Positions 32,216 through 44,092 of a stretch of DNA of 64,000 bases are shown piece after piece. The notes beneath the pieces are model-generated. The model saw only the letters and a list, made by a program, of their open reading frames with translations. It was not told the DNA's origin and ran no database searches. The translations under genes and the position numbers were made by a program. This DNA comes from Elymus sibiricus (lineage: Eukaryota > Streptophyta > Magnoliopsida > Poales > Poaceae). The stretch spans positions 243,566,166-243,630,165 of the forward strand of contig CM077666.1 in assembly GCA_039707655.1 (NCBI GenBank). The letters are read 5' to 3'. How positions within the stretch are numbered: the first letter of the stretch is position 1; each line of letters opens with the position of its first letter.

Positions 32216-33940
32216 TTCTCACAACTACACAATAAAGCTTATGGAGTAGCTTGGTGAGGATAGTGGCACAAAATTTGATGCAATTGTGAGCAAGAGTCAA
32301 TAATGTTGAAAAAGATTCACAAATTCGCAAATGCAACAAGTAGACCAATAGCAAGTGGGTGGCACACGGAAACACACACACGGATAGATAGATGGGGTCG
32401 TGCAACCAAGGAATGAGCTCAAAATGTGATATCCACGGAAAATGCTCGTGTTGCACAACTCTAGAGAGACGCTAGCACGATGGCACTATTGGGCGTGATA
32501 CGAACTTGTGCACAACCTATAGAAACAAAACGTGTCGACTTCTATCCCAAGTATGCTATGTATGTATGGTTCCCGGTGTCTCGCACACAATGATCCAAGA
32601 TGATCAATGATGGTGTATGATATGCAATGTGGCGTGATGCTATGGCTATTGCTTACAAGCTCTTTGCTTTCTTTTTCTCTTTGCTTAAAAGCTTTTTGCA
32701 CTCTTTTTTTTTTGATATGGCCACTATGCGAAATTCTCAAACCAATATAGCAATTTTGTATATGCGAGAACAATTGATGACACAAGAGATGATACGATGA
32801 TATATGCACGCAATGATAGCTATGCGGAATGTGTATCACTAAAGTGCACCAGTAGCGTTGCCCGGCAATACTCAAATTTCTAGTCTCGGTAGGCAAGTAA
32901 CGCAAAATTGGCTCGGGGGTTAACAATGCAATGGCAAGGAGAATGTACAATGATGTCGTCGAAGTTACCGTCGGTGGGTTCTCGTTTGTAAGCAAGGACG
33001 GATGATGATGAAGTGGACAATGGCGATGTCGAGTCCGTGGCGATGATGAGAGGCGGTGATGTCGATGTCGAACCGTTCCAAGTTAGCCGAAACACCCTAG
33101 GAAACGGAAAAACCGCGAACTCAAAATCTCAAAGGGCAAATATCAAATGGTGGTAGCGGAAAGCGGTGGTGGTTGCGGAGTTGGCAATGTGGAAGTGGAG
33201 TTGAAGTCACTGTCTCTAAGTAGCCGAAACACCTTAGGAGACACAAACTACAACTCAAACAACCGCAAATGCAACGGGGATCAAAATGGGTTAGGTTGCG
33301 GAAGTCGGTGGTGGTATTGCGGAAGTTATGGTGGAAGGCCTAGGCAAACTTGCCAAATTCTCAAAATTTTGATGGAGTCAAATGGTGTTGGAAGTATTTT
33401 TATGAGATGTGTGGATGTCAATAGCTACAAAACGAGCTAAAGAACGTCAAAATCGGACTCCGGATAAATTAGTTATGGCCGAAACGGTGAAACATGAGAG
33501 GCTGATGCTACAGGGGCCGGATGTCCGGGGTCAAGGCCGGATTTCCGGGGCCCTCTGTCCAGAAACTTCCGCGATTTTGTGCTCCAGGTGCCGGATGTCC
33601 GGCCGGGGACCCGGATGTCCGGCCCAGTGGCCCGGATGTCCGGCCCGACGATTCCAGATCTCGTTTGGGGCAGAAATTTTCGAATTGGGGGCGGAAATAA
33701 ATGATTCCAAGGTCAAAATTGGACGAATTTCGTGGATGGAAATGATGAAGAAGATGGGGGAAACTAGATCCACTCGAAACACAGCAAATCCATGGATCAA
33801 AATCAACAAAACATCATCAAACCAACAAATCACAAATTTTTTGGTATGACTATTTTTGTGGGGAATTTTCGAAATTGGGCAAAAACAACAAAATTGGGGC
33901 TAGAAAGTGGAGGGGAAGAACTTCAAAGTGTGAATCAATG
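32216..33940 (-). mobile_element. R1 5' leader and untranslated internal region
   Basis: About 1.7 kb lies between the primer-binding site and the gag-like ORF, without a supported gene. It contains an inverted-repeat motif array at 33520-33645. It also contains two related segments of about 100 bp (33080-33200 and 33210-33330) sharing AGCCGAAACACC and GCGGAAG...GTGGT phrases, a local duplication. Confidence 0.6.
33518..33645 (-). repeat. CCGGA-NN-TCCGG array in the R1 leader
   Basis: Five motifs (four with centre TG, one with centre TT) lie about 310 bp downstream of the 5' LTR in element sense. The motif is the same as in the LTR U3 arrays of this element. R2 has its own array at the matching place, with a different motif. 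Confidence 0.9.
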
Positions 33941-33953
33941 TGGCTCTGATCCA
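33941..33953 (-). other. Primer-binding site of R1
   Basis: On the minus strand TGGATCAGAGCCA lies three bases after the LTR end. It resembles the initiator-methionine tRNA site (TGGTATCAGAGC) of many plant LTR elements, with one base missing. R2 has the same TGGATCAGAGC at 53581. Confidence 0.75.
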
Positions 33954-33956
33954 AGA

Positions 33957-34937
33957 TGATGTAGGGTGGAACCCTAGATGGCGATCTTTTCACACTTAGG
34001 AGGGGGGAAAAGGAGCAAATCCAAGAAGAACACAAGAAGAACACTCAAATTAACAAGATCCAATCACACATGTGCTAGATCCACATACACATAAGGGGCT
34101 ACACGGGTCCAAATCGAACACAAGAGATACATAGGGTAGCTAGTTCATCCCGATCCGGAGAGGAGTCGAGGTCTTGATATCCCGTGGGATCTTCTCACAT
34201 GCTCACATGGAGGTCTTGAACTCCATGGGAGTGGTCTCTCTCTCTCAAGAGGAGAAGGTAGGAGCAAAGCTCAACTATGAATGAGCTATCACAATGCTAA
34301 CCCTAACTAGGAGGAGGTGGGGGAGTATATATAGTAGTCCACGAGATAGGAGGGGAGAAAGAGTGGATACATGACTCTCTGGCCAGTTGGCATGCGCAGG
34401 TGCTGGATGTCCGGCTGGGGGGTCGGATGTCCGGCCCGACAAGGGGCGCTGGATGTCCGGCCCGATGCTGGGCCTAGCTTCTGTAGTCTTCACGCCGGAT
34501 TTCCGGGGCGGTCGCCGGATGTCCGGCCTGTCTCGGGGCGCCGGATGTCCGGGGGTCGGCCGGATGTCCGGCCGCCGTAGAGTCGCCTGGCGTCTGTTCT
34601 TCTGCTATCCTCTTCTGTTTGGTGGCGCCGGATGTCCGGGCTCCTGCTGGATGTCCGGCCGCTGTAGCTCCGCGGCGACTCCACTTGAGGCACTTCTCGC
34701 TCCGCTTTCGTATGTACTCGTCCTATGCTTCGAGCATCTCCATGGTCGTCTCCTCGGTTCCTGAGAACATGTAGTGCCTTTGCATTAGGTAGCAACCATG
34801 TCTCGCACGAATGGAAAGGGGAAGCATTTAGGAGCGGGTTCACCTTATGTCCAATGGCACGTGCTCGAGCTCTCATCGTATCTCCACTTGGGGCTTGGGA
34901 AGTGTACATGGGGATGACCGTAGGATGCTCCGCATCA
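33957..34937 (-). mobile_element. 5' LTR of R1
   Basis: On the plus strand TGATGTAGGGTGGAACCC ... GGATGCTCCGCATCA, near identical to 26900-27886. The U3 array of nine CCGGATGTCCGG-type motifs spans 34409-34662, several with a mutated first arm; TATATATAG is at about 34326. High LTR similarity suggests a fairly recent insertion. Confidence 0.9.
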
Positions 34938-35735
34938 GTTAGTGTGGTCGCTTTACTTAAATTTTATTCTTAAAACAAGCAAAGCATTGGCTCATTCTGT
35001 CAGTGCCATAAAATCAACATGCAAAACAATTAGAATTATTATTCTCAGGACGCACGCGAACAACTCATTTGAAGCACTTTCAGACAGATAATACTACCAA
35101 GTTTGAACAATTTGTTAGGGTTGTTGTTCTATGCATCAGCATGTCATGTTTCACATCTTGCAAGATTCACAACCAACTCATAAGATTCAAATAATAAGTA
35201 TAACAAAGATGCCTATGCATCTCAATGATTCACAGATCAGAGCCAATAGTTACTGTACAACTAAAACATTGTGAGAATATTAACAAATAAATAAAATCGA
35301 TCAGTGCTTCATGTAAGCAATTTGATTCAAGGATTTGCTGAAACATTGAAACCAGTCCCGTTTACGGCAACGGATGTCAAACATTGGCAGATGAACATTT
35401 TCTGGATAATTGGTGGCACTACCACTTCCAATATCTGCATAAGCAGGTCACCAAGAACTTGGCGAATGCTTTGACCATCCCAACATTTGTAGCTGAGTAT
35501 TCTTGTTTGCACAGATAATGAAAAAGCATGATTACTATAATAGTGGCACTAGTTGTAGCAACTTTATTTTCTTAATGGGAAAAAAGATTGCGATACAATA
35601 GCTTTATATAAAAAAATACAATGCTAGCACAGTATGTCAAAGCACGATCATGTGGATGAAGGATAGTACTGACCTATGTGGGATAACTTTGTGAGATCAA
35701 GTTGTTCTTCAGGTCCCCGTATCTTGCCATGATGG
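34938..35735. other. CACTA-2 internal non-coding stretch
   Basis: AT-rich sequence without a supported frame, continuing CACTA-2 after R1. I see no gene. Phrases such as GTGCCATAAAATCAAC hint at the TGGCA...AAAATCAA repeat style of 36900-38100. Confidence 0.4.
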
Positions 35736-36605
35736 TGTCGAGGTATGACCAAAACAATCTATGGGATCGATTGATCCCTTTGCGGTTCGGCTGTGAGGAT
35801 CAACGTGCACAAAGAGCAGAACCAGAAGCACGCACAAGTTTACCCAGGTTTGAACCACTGAGAGGCGTAAAACCCTACTCCTGCTTTAGTGGATTGATCG
35901 TGTATGAGCTCAAGTTACAAGGAGCGCAGCTTGCCGGCAAGCTTGTGCTAGTAATGCAGCTACTATGTGCAAACGAGCAAAGTGTCGAACCTTCTACCAG
36001 TAGCCATGGGCCTCCTTTTATAGGTTAAAGGTGTCACCACAGTGGCAAAATGGTAAATACATGTTGATTTGATAGCAACAGTGCTATCATACCTAATTCT
36101 GCCAGACTAGGACAAACGCATTAAATGCTCCGTTAGGTGTCATGTGGAGGAGGCGCCCCGGCAAGCATCCAGCACCGCTCGCCAGATACCTCCTATAATC
36201 TGGACACGCCATTAGGACAGGTGTCATTAAAGTTGATTTTGCTCCCCGCGTGCTGACACGTGCCCCGACAAGTCTCACCAAATTGCCTGTCTGCTCGACA
36301 CCTCATTGATAAGTGACTAGCTGCCTGATGAGGTGGAGCGGTCAAGGTAGTGAGGGCTTGCCGGCACGGAGCTTGCTGGGTCTTGGTCTTGCCGGTGTAG
36401 AGGTTGCCGGCAAGTATTGCCTCCATCTTCAGTACTAACTTAGCACTTCTTGATGTGCTGTCTTGGGATCTTCTCCTTGGTTTTGCCAACCAAGTCTTGT
36501 GTCTTGAGAGCAGCAATCCTTCAGCAAGCTCTAGCCTTCGGGAAATCTACTACTGTCTGTGCATAAGTCAGGGTATAAAAATGCCCATGTTTTTATACAC
36601 CGACA
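35736..36605 (-). mobile_element. Solo LTR of the A/B/C Gypsy family
   Basis: An 870-bp minus-oriented LTR: on the plus strand TGTCGAGGTATGACC ... TTTTTATACACCGACA. It is flanked by perfect GATGG duplications (35731-35735 and 36606-36610) with no internal sequence, so it is a true solo LTR left by LTR-LTR recombination. On the minus strand the TATAAAA box reads from about 36026. Confidence 0.92.
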
Positions 36606-38550
36606 GATGGCTATTCGTTGACATCTATCAACAACTTCAGTGTGGCAGTAGAAGGAGGGGCCTTGAGTCATTCCAATCTCTTTTTTGTCCAGTTCAACTA
36701 AAATTATGGTGCCTGCCATGCTGCGAGGGAGAGAGGAGGCCTGCGCCACCTCGACAGTAGGCCTGATGGACTCAACTAGTTCAGTGCATATGCTATGTGA
36801 TTGATGCAGTGCAAATGGACTCAATTCTCCCGGATACGCCTTCAGCAAGTTATCTACATTGGAAATGAAATGATAGCTAAGACATTAGCTCTATTATAAC
36901 TGTATTATTACTTCATTTTATCAGTGGCACTAGCGGTGCCAAAACATTGCCTCAAATTATTAGTGGCATTACATTAAGATGCAAAAACAATATCATTATT
37001 GCTTTCTCATAGCAGTGCCAAAATAGTAGCACAAGATTACTAGCTGAATGCAGAGTCAAAATCAACCAAAAAGGAACATTCCCGGTCATGGGAACCATTA
37101 CTGCCGTCAACGCCATTGTAGATGGGTTGACACTAGTCACTAACATGGATGATTCAATTCATGCGACCCTTCTATGCAGTTCACCTAAAATGAAGCAATG
37201 TTTGCATCATGCAGCAAGCAAGATGTACTTGCTCCCATGAGCTGGCAGCTTCTCCTTCATTAGTTGCACTAAAATTGAGCAACGTCAAGGTTGGTTGTCA
37301 TGCTCATCGAAGGTGCAACTATAATTTTCTTATCCTTTTGTGCAGTTCCACTAAAATCAAGTGCCATTGTGGTGACGGTAATGGCTAATCTTGCAAAGGC
37401 TAATAAACTGTTGCATGAGATTACTGGCAGAATTAGACAAAGAGGTTAGAAACTCCAATCACCCTTTGTGCAGTTCCACTAAAATCAAGAGACGTTGCCC
37501 ATGTGACATTTTAGTAGAACTGCACAAGACACCCTTTCAAAAAAAACAAAGTGTTTTGTGCAGTTCACCAAAAGGTCACAATAGCAACGAGGTGAAATGG
37601 ATATCCCTATCTGCACAAAAAGATAGAAAGAAAATAGTTACTGGTCAATAACAAGATATGAAACATACACGAAATGAAAAGAAGCATCTTCCTTATCTTC
37701 ATGGGAATCATGCAAGGACAGTAGAAAATTTTAAATGGCAGCATTGCTTCATATTACCGGAAGCATTATGATCAACAATGACATCGGTCAAATATGCCAT
37801 TACATTAATGGTGGCATTGCTTCGTTTTACCAGCTACATTTGATTAACAGCAACTAAATAGTTGGTATAAGGGCATGGGACAGTGGGGACACCATGACAT
37901 TCACCAGCGTAAAGAAGCAACTTACTTATCATAATGGGAAATATAGCTAGAGAGTACCATTTGTAAAATAGTTTAATTGGATCATATTACTGGAGGCATT
38001 AGATTAACAATAACATTGGTTAGACATGTCCTTACTTTAACAGTGCGATTGCTTCATTTCACAAGCGCCATTACATTAACAACAGCAAAAAGTTGGTATA
38101 AGGGCATGCAGACCGTGGACGCATCAGCACCATGTACCTACAAGGAGGCATAATGTGGTGAGGCCGAGTTTGTTCTCCCGAGCAACAAAAATCCAATCAA
38201 GATCTGGGCTGGTTCCAAATTTAGTTCTCTTTAGCCACCTTTTACTACGTGAGGACAACAAATCTAATCTTGGACATACTCTGTTGACTTGTCCCCCAGC
38301 CGCCACTTTCTTTCCTTTTTCCACCAATAATAGATCTGTTCCTTATCCAGTTTGTACTGTGTTTTCCCTTTATTTCCCTTTTGAACCAAGAGACCGGTTG
38401 GGTAGCCAGTCTCTACTACTTTCCCCCCTTTTATTTCCTCTTTGAATCAAGTCCTAGATTCGTGCTACAACTTTCCCCCCTTTCTTCCCTGTTTGAACCA
38501 AGTCCTAGATTCGACTGCATGAAGTATCTTTACCTCTAATAATAGTAAAA
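36606..38550. repeat. Interspersed short repeats in CACTA-2
   Basis: There is no supported gene. The phrases TGTGCAGTTCCACTAAAATC, ACATTAACAGTGGCATTGCT-like and AGTTGGTATAAGGGCATG recur several times (for example 37335, 37460, 37860, 38095), giving a loose repeat landscape typical of long CACTA introns or spacers. Confidence 0.5.
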
Positions 38551-39007
38551 AATTAGGTGGCTTTGGAACAGCTGATGGAAGTAGAAAAAGATCCACATGC
38601 AGCCACGTGGGGAGCTGGGGCAGTAGAGCAAGGCCGTTTTAGAAGGAAGTTATACCCGAGGGTCGTCGGGATGTGGCTAGGAGGGCGGCGGGAGGCCGGA
38701 TCTGGCCACAATACGGCATGGAGGAAGAAGGGGTCGGAGGCCCTCCCGAGCCGACGCTGTGTCAGAGAGAACGGCACGGGCAGCTGATCGGAACGCACCG
38801 GTAGCTGTGGGTCTCCTCCCTCGCCGCCGACGATCGCGTGAATGATGCACGTACTCCCCTACCCCGGCCGAGGCGATCCGGTCGGATCTGTGACTAGCGG
38901 TGAGCAGAGAGAGAGTGTGTGTGGCCACCACTGTCTTGTTTAGATCTGGAGAGGGTGAGAGAGTGAAGAGAGCAACCCTAGTAAAGCAAGCACTGAGGCT
39001 CCTGCCC
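38551..39007. other. GC-rich block, possible gene leader (minus strand)
   Basis: A GC-rich island in AT-rich surroundings. On the minus strand it starts with AGGGTTGCTCTCTTCACTCT, like a plant 5' leader, and has a 110-codon frame without recognisable features. It could be a decayed first exon of a CACTA-borne gene; the evidence is only composition and leader style. Confidence 0.3.
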
Positions 39008-39035
39008 ATATATATATATATATATATATATATAT
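39008..39035. repeat. (TA)n microsatellite
   Basis: About 28 bp of pure TA. A longer TA tract is at 48544-48605, and each is followed within about 300 bp by related sequence. Confidence 0.95.
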
Positions 39036-40083
39036 GGTGGAGTGGTGGAGTGATTTTCTTTTTCTCTCCACAACAATCGTTTCAATTTGTGTATGTGACA
39101 TTAAAGAAAATAAACTCTCTATTTAGCGTGTTACAGTGAAGAAAACTCCACGGCGTCCAGGAGTACTAGTCACTTGTGGACCCCGGCCCTCCATTCATTG
39201 AACAACCACATGGGTGAATATATATAGAGAGAGAACAAACAAGCTGGAACTCTTTTGGCTTTGAGATATCGATGGTACCGTTTGACCACACTTCATCAAT
39301 GGACTCGGTACTTTGAAGTTGCCGTAATGCGTGGCTTTTGCAGTTCCCATCTAAATGGGGGAATACCATACTTTTTTTGATAACTACCCTACACGTATAA
39401 ACACATGCACGGTTTACTTTCCGAATCGCTATCTAGAACTTGAACTATATTTGTTTTCAACATAAAGTGGAATCAAATGTTTGAACTCATGATCTTAGCG
39501 TTTGCAAAAAAAAAGTAAAGGGCCATCGATCTTTGTTTTGCTTTTGAACATACTACAACATATGCAAACCTTTTGTGAAAATGACCAGATCTATTATAAA
39601 AAGTTCACCACGAGTACTACAAAGCATCTCAAACATAATAAAAATTACATCGAGATTCCGAGACCACCGAATGACCTACTGCCGTTAGAACGAGCCGCCG
39701 ATGCACCGTTGTTGCCGCCATCCTACCTGAGCCGGCTTGACCTCGTCAATGACAGCCAAGAAGTGTTCGTGCACGTGCCCCTAAGGGGCAATGACCTGAA
39801 GCCCTAGTAGTCGTAATTGATCTGAAGCACCTAATTCATATAACACAAAATTTCGCCACACGACAAGAAACCCTAGCCTCACCGCCCCAAGGAGACGACA
39901 TGAATCTACGTTGGAGCTCCATCGACTATGCCCCGACGAGGATCAGAGCTCGAAAGACAAACTCATAGAAGATGTGTCAATTGATATCGCTGTTGTCCTA
40001 CCGGACTCGGCTTGACCTTTTTGATGATAAACGGGAAGTCTTCGTGCAGATGCCCATAAAGACCAGAGCCATAGAGCCATATT
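39036..40083. other. Unassigned repeat-like stretch
   Basis: 39170-39500 is loosely similar to 48800-49140 (shared TTTGACCACA, GTGTGGCTTT-like, ACATCTAAATG). 39540-40070 contains two related ~100-bp phrases with GCCGGCTTGACC / TCGGCTTGACC and GAAGTGTTCGTGCA / GGAAGTCTTCGTGCA. It reads like part of an old transposon rather than a gene. Confidence 0.4.
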
Positions 40084-40357
40084 GTGTGTTTGGTTGCATT
40101 CTCATCTCAGTATAGTTGTTCCCTCTTTGTGCATCCTCATCTCAGCCTCCCTCTTCATGCATGCTCCTAGTGTATTTGTGTTAAGCTAGTGTGGACTCAT
40201 GCACCCTTCATACACTCTACCAAACACCCAAAAGTGGGTCAAGAAGGGAACTTTTGCTCTCATGCACCCTTCATACACCCTAGCAAACACCCAAAAGTGG
40301 GTCGAGAACGGAACTTTTGCTCTCATGCACCCTTCATACACCCTACCAAACACACCC
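40084..40357. mobile_element. MITE-like element with internal tandem repeats
   Basis: The ends are GTGTGTTTGGTTGC and, inverted, GTGTGTTTGGTAG, a short terminal inverted repeat common in grass MITEs. Inside, a 62-bp unit containing CTCATGCACCCTTCATACA and CCAAACACCCAAAAGTGGGT occurs nearly three times. No clear target duplication was found. Confidence 0.5.
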
Positions 40358-42814
40358 TTGTCATTGTTGAACCCTTGTATTGATTCGAAGCACTTGACAC
40401 CTAATCTCGCCACATGAAAATACGCTCATGTTCCATCCACTATGTCTAGACGGACGAACTTGAGGAGGATAAGTGCCCGAAAGACAAACTCAAAGGAGAA
40501 GCGCCCCCATCCGAGTGAGGGGTGCGCGTGCGTGCACTAAAAAACCCTAATGTAAACTACTAACTGGAGCAGAGGCACTGGGATTCCCCTCCCCGTCACC
40601 GGTGGCCCGAGCGGCGGGAAGAGGGGAGGGGCGAATCCATGGGATCACCGATGAAGCGTGGAGCGGGGAGGTTGCCCTAGCTGCCTAGGGTGGGGGAGTA
40701 GATTTGTATTCATACCGAAATAGATTTAAATTTTATTGGTACTGTACAATACTATATAGCCGGTGTCTCGACCTTTTTTTTATTTCTCAACATATCTACA
40801 GCCCGTATGTTACCATTGCTCGTCTCTCTTTTCTACTGTAGTAGTAGTAGTAACGCGACGCGCGTTCCATTCGGTGAGTGTCGTGCCGGGCCGACCGTGT
40901 GGGTGCGACGCGAACGCGATGGGCGTGCATGTACCACCTTTTTCTTTTGGTTTTGCTCCATGTCACAATCCATCGATACAAAATTATATTTAAAAGTCGA
41001 GGGCAGGGCTTTTCCCGCGCGGTACGCGCGGCAGTTTCGCCTGGTCGGTTTGACAGAGAGGCAAGGAGGATGAGGGAGTAGCGGATTCAACTTACTGCTG
41101 GAAAGGTGGGACTGTGTGATTTGATGGCTCGTTACTGCAGGAAATGTGGGGCCTTGTGATATGACAGCTCATTTATAGTCATTATTACTGCGGCGCTACG
41201 ACCGGGGTGAACCTCCCCTTCCGTTCCCCACTCTAATCTGGTGCATGACACGTCGACCCGGATGCTGGCTGTCCCACATGTCGGCGAAAGGAAGAATAAT
41301 TGTTGCCGACAATGTAATAAGGAGCAAAGAACCATGCGGTATACTCTAGTATAGCACTGGAGTACTAGTGTACGTCGGAGGAGTGCGAAACACGGCAGCC
41401 CAGTGAACCAGCAGACGATATGGTGATAAAAAACAATGTACTATAGTCCAGCGTTAGCATGTAAAAACACGCCACCGCTTCCTCCTCCTCCTCTCGGTTT
41501 ATCGCCATCAGCGGAGCAAGAGTGTCGTCGCAGCTTAGCTAGTACTCCTCTCCAACCTTTTTTTTACAATTCCTTTGTTTTTCCTGTGGTGTTGAACACT
41601 CTTTGCTAATCCTATTAGATTTAGCACTCCAATCCCATACTTTCCCCATTCCGGTATTTTCAGGATCCTAGGAATCGAAGCGGCCCTTAGACTGGTTTAG
41701 GGCCGGTCATTTTTTCCCAATGAAATATGTCTAAAATGTAATGAATGTGCTCCGGTTTCTATGAAAATCATCCGGTTTGCATGTAGTAATTCATTTATTT
41801 ATTCTTTTGCGGGGGGTTTGCATGTAATTCATCCTATTTGAAATGTACTCATACGCCGGCTTGTTTGGATGGCCCGCTGCCGCATTACTATCCGAGGACT
41901 TGTCCCTACCGGTTGGCGCTCAGCATTGGAGATGCCCCGAGTGCTTGCAGGTGGACCCAGATGCTCTATGTCCCACATGTCGGCGAAAGGAAGCACATAG
42001 AAATATTTCCGACGACCGCGGAGCCAAGGAGTACATCAAGGAGGAAAAATGCGTGAAAAAGTATATACTATGAAGCATAGCTGCAAAGTGATGACAGGTA
42101 TAGGTCGCACGCACCCAACTAGTGGTCATAGTACGTATGAGTACAAACGAGTGCGGAGTACTCCAACTCTATCAACATGATTTCCATCAGACAATGGCGT
42201 CCGTGCTATAGCTAGCTCTCCTCCCTCCTTGTTTCTCTCCTCTAATTCTAACTCAGCCGACACATAGTGGGCGGGGTGGGGATTTGCCGATAGTCAGTTT
42301 GCTCAACTGCGGTCCCACATGGTAGTGAAAATACTAGACAACACGCGTTCCCTAGCTTGAGCAGCGTGCCGGACCGACCCTAGTACTCCCGACTGTGTGG
42401 GGGTGCCACGCGACGCGGCAGGCTTTTCCTTTTGAACTTGTAGAAAATGTAACATTTGGTTATGCTTCTGCTCCTTGGCACGGTAGACAGATAGAAGCAA
42501 TGATTAAAAACGCTAGGGCAGGGATTTTCCCGCGCAATAAGAGGGGGAGTTTGCCAGTTTGGCACATCGTTGGTTTTCTCACATTGGGCCCACATGTCAG
42601 TGATAATATGCCAAGCCAATGCGCGCTGAGCGGCGGGACGGAACGACAGTCTGGGTGCGACGCGAACGGGACAGGCGTGCTCTACTTGTTCCACTTTCTC
42701 GTTTTGAACTTACGTGTAACTCTTAGTTTTGAATTTATAAGTTTGGTTGTCGCGCCCATATATATACTATAGTTTGGAGTACGTAAATTACGAAGTTGAT
42801 GCAATAGGTAAGTA
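40358..42814. other. Intergenic stretch with dispersed repeats
   Basis: No supported gene. A repeated phrase, GTGAGCGNCGNGCCGGNCCG then GGGTGCGACGCGAACG, occurs at about 40873-40930 and 42635-42670, and again at 46617-46765. CCCACATGTCGGCGAAAGGA occurs at 41272 and 41971. The repetition suggests local duplication around the gene block to the right. Confidence 0.5.
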
Positions 42815-43046
42815 GTTCCTCCGTCCTGGTTTGTTGGTCCCCTTTGTGCCAAATTTTGACCATAGATTTAACTAAAAAAATATTAATGCATGTCACCAAA
42901 AAATATATCGTTGGATTCGTATTTGAACATAGTTTCCAACGATATTGTTTTTTTGTGACATGCATTAACTTATTGTTAGTTAAATCTGAAGTCAAAATTT
43001 GGCACAAAACACAAAGGTGACTAATAAACCAGGACGAAGACAGTGA
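42815..43046. mobile_element. Stowaway-like (Tc1/mariner) MITE
   Basis: The left end GTTCCTCCGTCCTGGTTTGT and the inverted right end (reverse complement of AATAAACCAGGACGAAG) form ~30-bp terminal inverted repeats of the CTCCCTCCGTCCTGG type. TA dinucleotides flank both sides (42813-42814 and 43047-43048). About 232 bp, AT-rich, with an internal inverted stretch around GTTGGATTCGTATTTGAACA. It lies downstream of the minus-strand gene at 43211-43780. Confidence 0.75.
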
Positions 43047-43210
43047 TACATACTATAATTAAAGCCAAATGACAGCAAGGGATCACACATGTCATTAACG
43101 ACTGGAATGATAATGCGATACTGTAACACATTAGGCCACGACGCGATGTAGTGGTGGTTACAGGAGGCAAGAAGAAAAATGCATCCATTGACGACCTCCT
43201 CCTCCTCGAC

Positions 43211-43780
43211 TCAGTGCGCCAGCGCACCGACCGCCGGCTGAGGAGCAACGGATTTCGTGGCGAGGTCAACGTGCTTGTGAACAATGGCGTCCAAGGCTTC
43301 CAGCTGGTCGACGACGGCCAGCATCATATCGTCGTCTCTGGCCCTGTAGTGGCCTATGTAGACGATTTCCTCGTAGACTTGGATGTGTAGGTCGATAGTT
43401 TCTTGCTCGGCGAGGCACTGCACAGCGAGCGCCGCCTCGAGGTGGACATTCTTCATCGCGACGTCGGGCAGCTGCAGGGCCACCAGTGCGTGAAAGAGGT
43501 CCTCACCATGGAGGCCGATGAGGGTGGCAGGCGATGAGGAGCCTGGGCACGCGGGCTGGAGGAGTACGGCAAGGTCGTCCACACACTTCTTGATGGCGGT
43601 GAACTTGCGGATGGAGCGGACCATCATCTTGCCCATTCGAGAGGCGAAGCCGTCATCACCGAGGGCTATGACCATCGCGGTCTCCAGCATCGTCTGGAGA
43701 TGCTGCTCGGTGTGGCGATGCAAGCCGGCATCGTGGATCATCTGGCACAGCCGCCTGCCGCTCGCGTCCATCGCCTCCAT
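43211..43780 (-). CDS. Intact 189-codon gene, unknown function (possibly DUF1110-like)
   Basis: The ATG at 43780 is in a good context (CACCCATGG) and the frame is uninterrupted to TGA at 43211. The predicted soluble, largely helical protein contains LCQMIHDAGLHRHTEQHLQT, IALGDDGFASRMGKMMVRSI, KKCVDDLAVLL, IGLHGEDLFHALVALQLPD and VDQLEALDAIVHKHVDLATK. No signal peptide or membrane segment is evident. It resembles, from memory, the cereal-specific DUF1110 family (about 190 residues), but I cannot confirm this. GC-rich codon use is gene-like and unlike the surroundings. A TATA-like box lies at about 43905-43912. It lies inside CACTA-2, 0.9 kb from a SINA-like gene on the other strand. Confidence 0.7.
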   Translation of the reverse strand: MEAMDASGRRLCQMIHDAGLHRHTEQHLQTMLETAMVIALGDDGFASRMGKMMVRSIRKFTAIKKCVDDLAVLLQPACPGSSSPATLIGLHGEDLFHALVALQLPDVAMKNVHLEAALAVQCLAEQETIDLHIQVYEEIVYIGHYRARDDDMMLAVVDQLEALDAIVHKHVDLATKSVAPQPAVGALAH

Positions 43781-43902
43781 GGGTGGTTGTGGCTTCTGGT
43801 CACCTGGTCTTCGATTGGAGTGAGCAGTGTTGCGCAGACTTGGTGTGTAGTACTATTAGGTGCGTACGATTCGGTAGATGGTTGGTTTGGAGTGGAGGGG
43901 CA

Positions 43903-43914
43903 CCTTCATATAAG
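43903..43914 (-). promoter_or_regulatory. TATA box of the 189-codon gene
   Basis: On the minus strand CTCTTATATGAAGG lies about 125 bp upstream of the ATG at 43780, a normal distance for a plant TATA box with a leader of roughly 90 bases. The sequence between is compatible with a 5' leader. Confidence 0.55.
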
Positions 43915-44092
43915 AGTGCAAACCGCATTGCATTCTTATCGTGCTGGCTCCATTCAGCTTCTCAAATTAATTCCCTCTGCATGCTAATTGAATGAGGATG
44001 CATCGTTGACCGTTCAACGTTTCGGGAACCGCTACCCTCTCCCTCGTTGGCATTCAAGCCGTATCAATGTAAATGCATGCAAAAAGATACTA

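Larger units (their letters stand above)
26900..34937 (-). mobile_element. LTR retrotransposon R1, minus strand, complete structure
   Basis: The element is 8038 bp with LTRs at 26900-27886 and 33957-34937, flanked by a perfect GTTAG duplication (26895-26899 and 34938-34942). It has a primer-binding site after the 5' LTR (33941-33953, minus strand, TGGATCAGAGCCA) and a G-rich polypurine tract before the 3' LTR. The internal ORFs are long but show no complete protease, RNase H or integrase that I could recognise, so it is probably non-autonomous. A plus-strand relative (R2) is at 52646-59462. Confidence 0.9.

Noticed and set aside
38677..39009. A 110-codon minus-strand frame in a GC-rich block.
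   Set aside because: No recognisable domain and no continuation past a stop. Kept only as a possible decayed leader or first exon.
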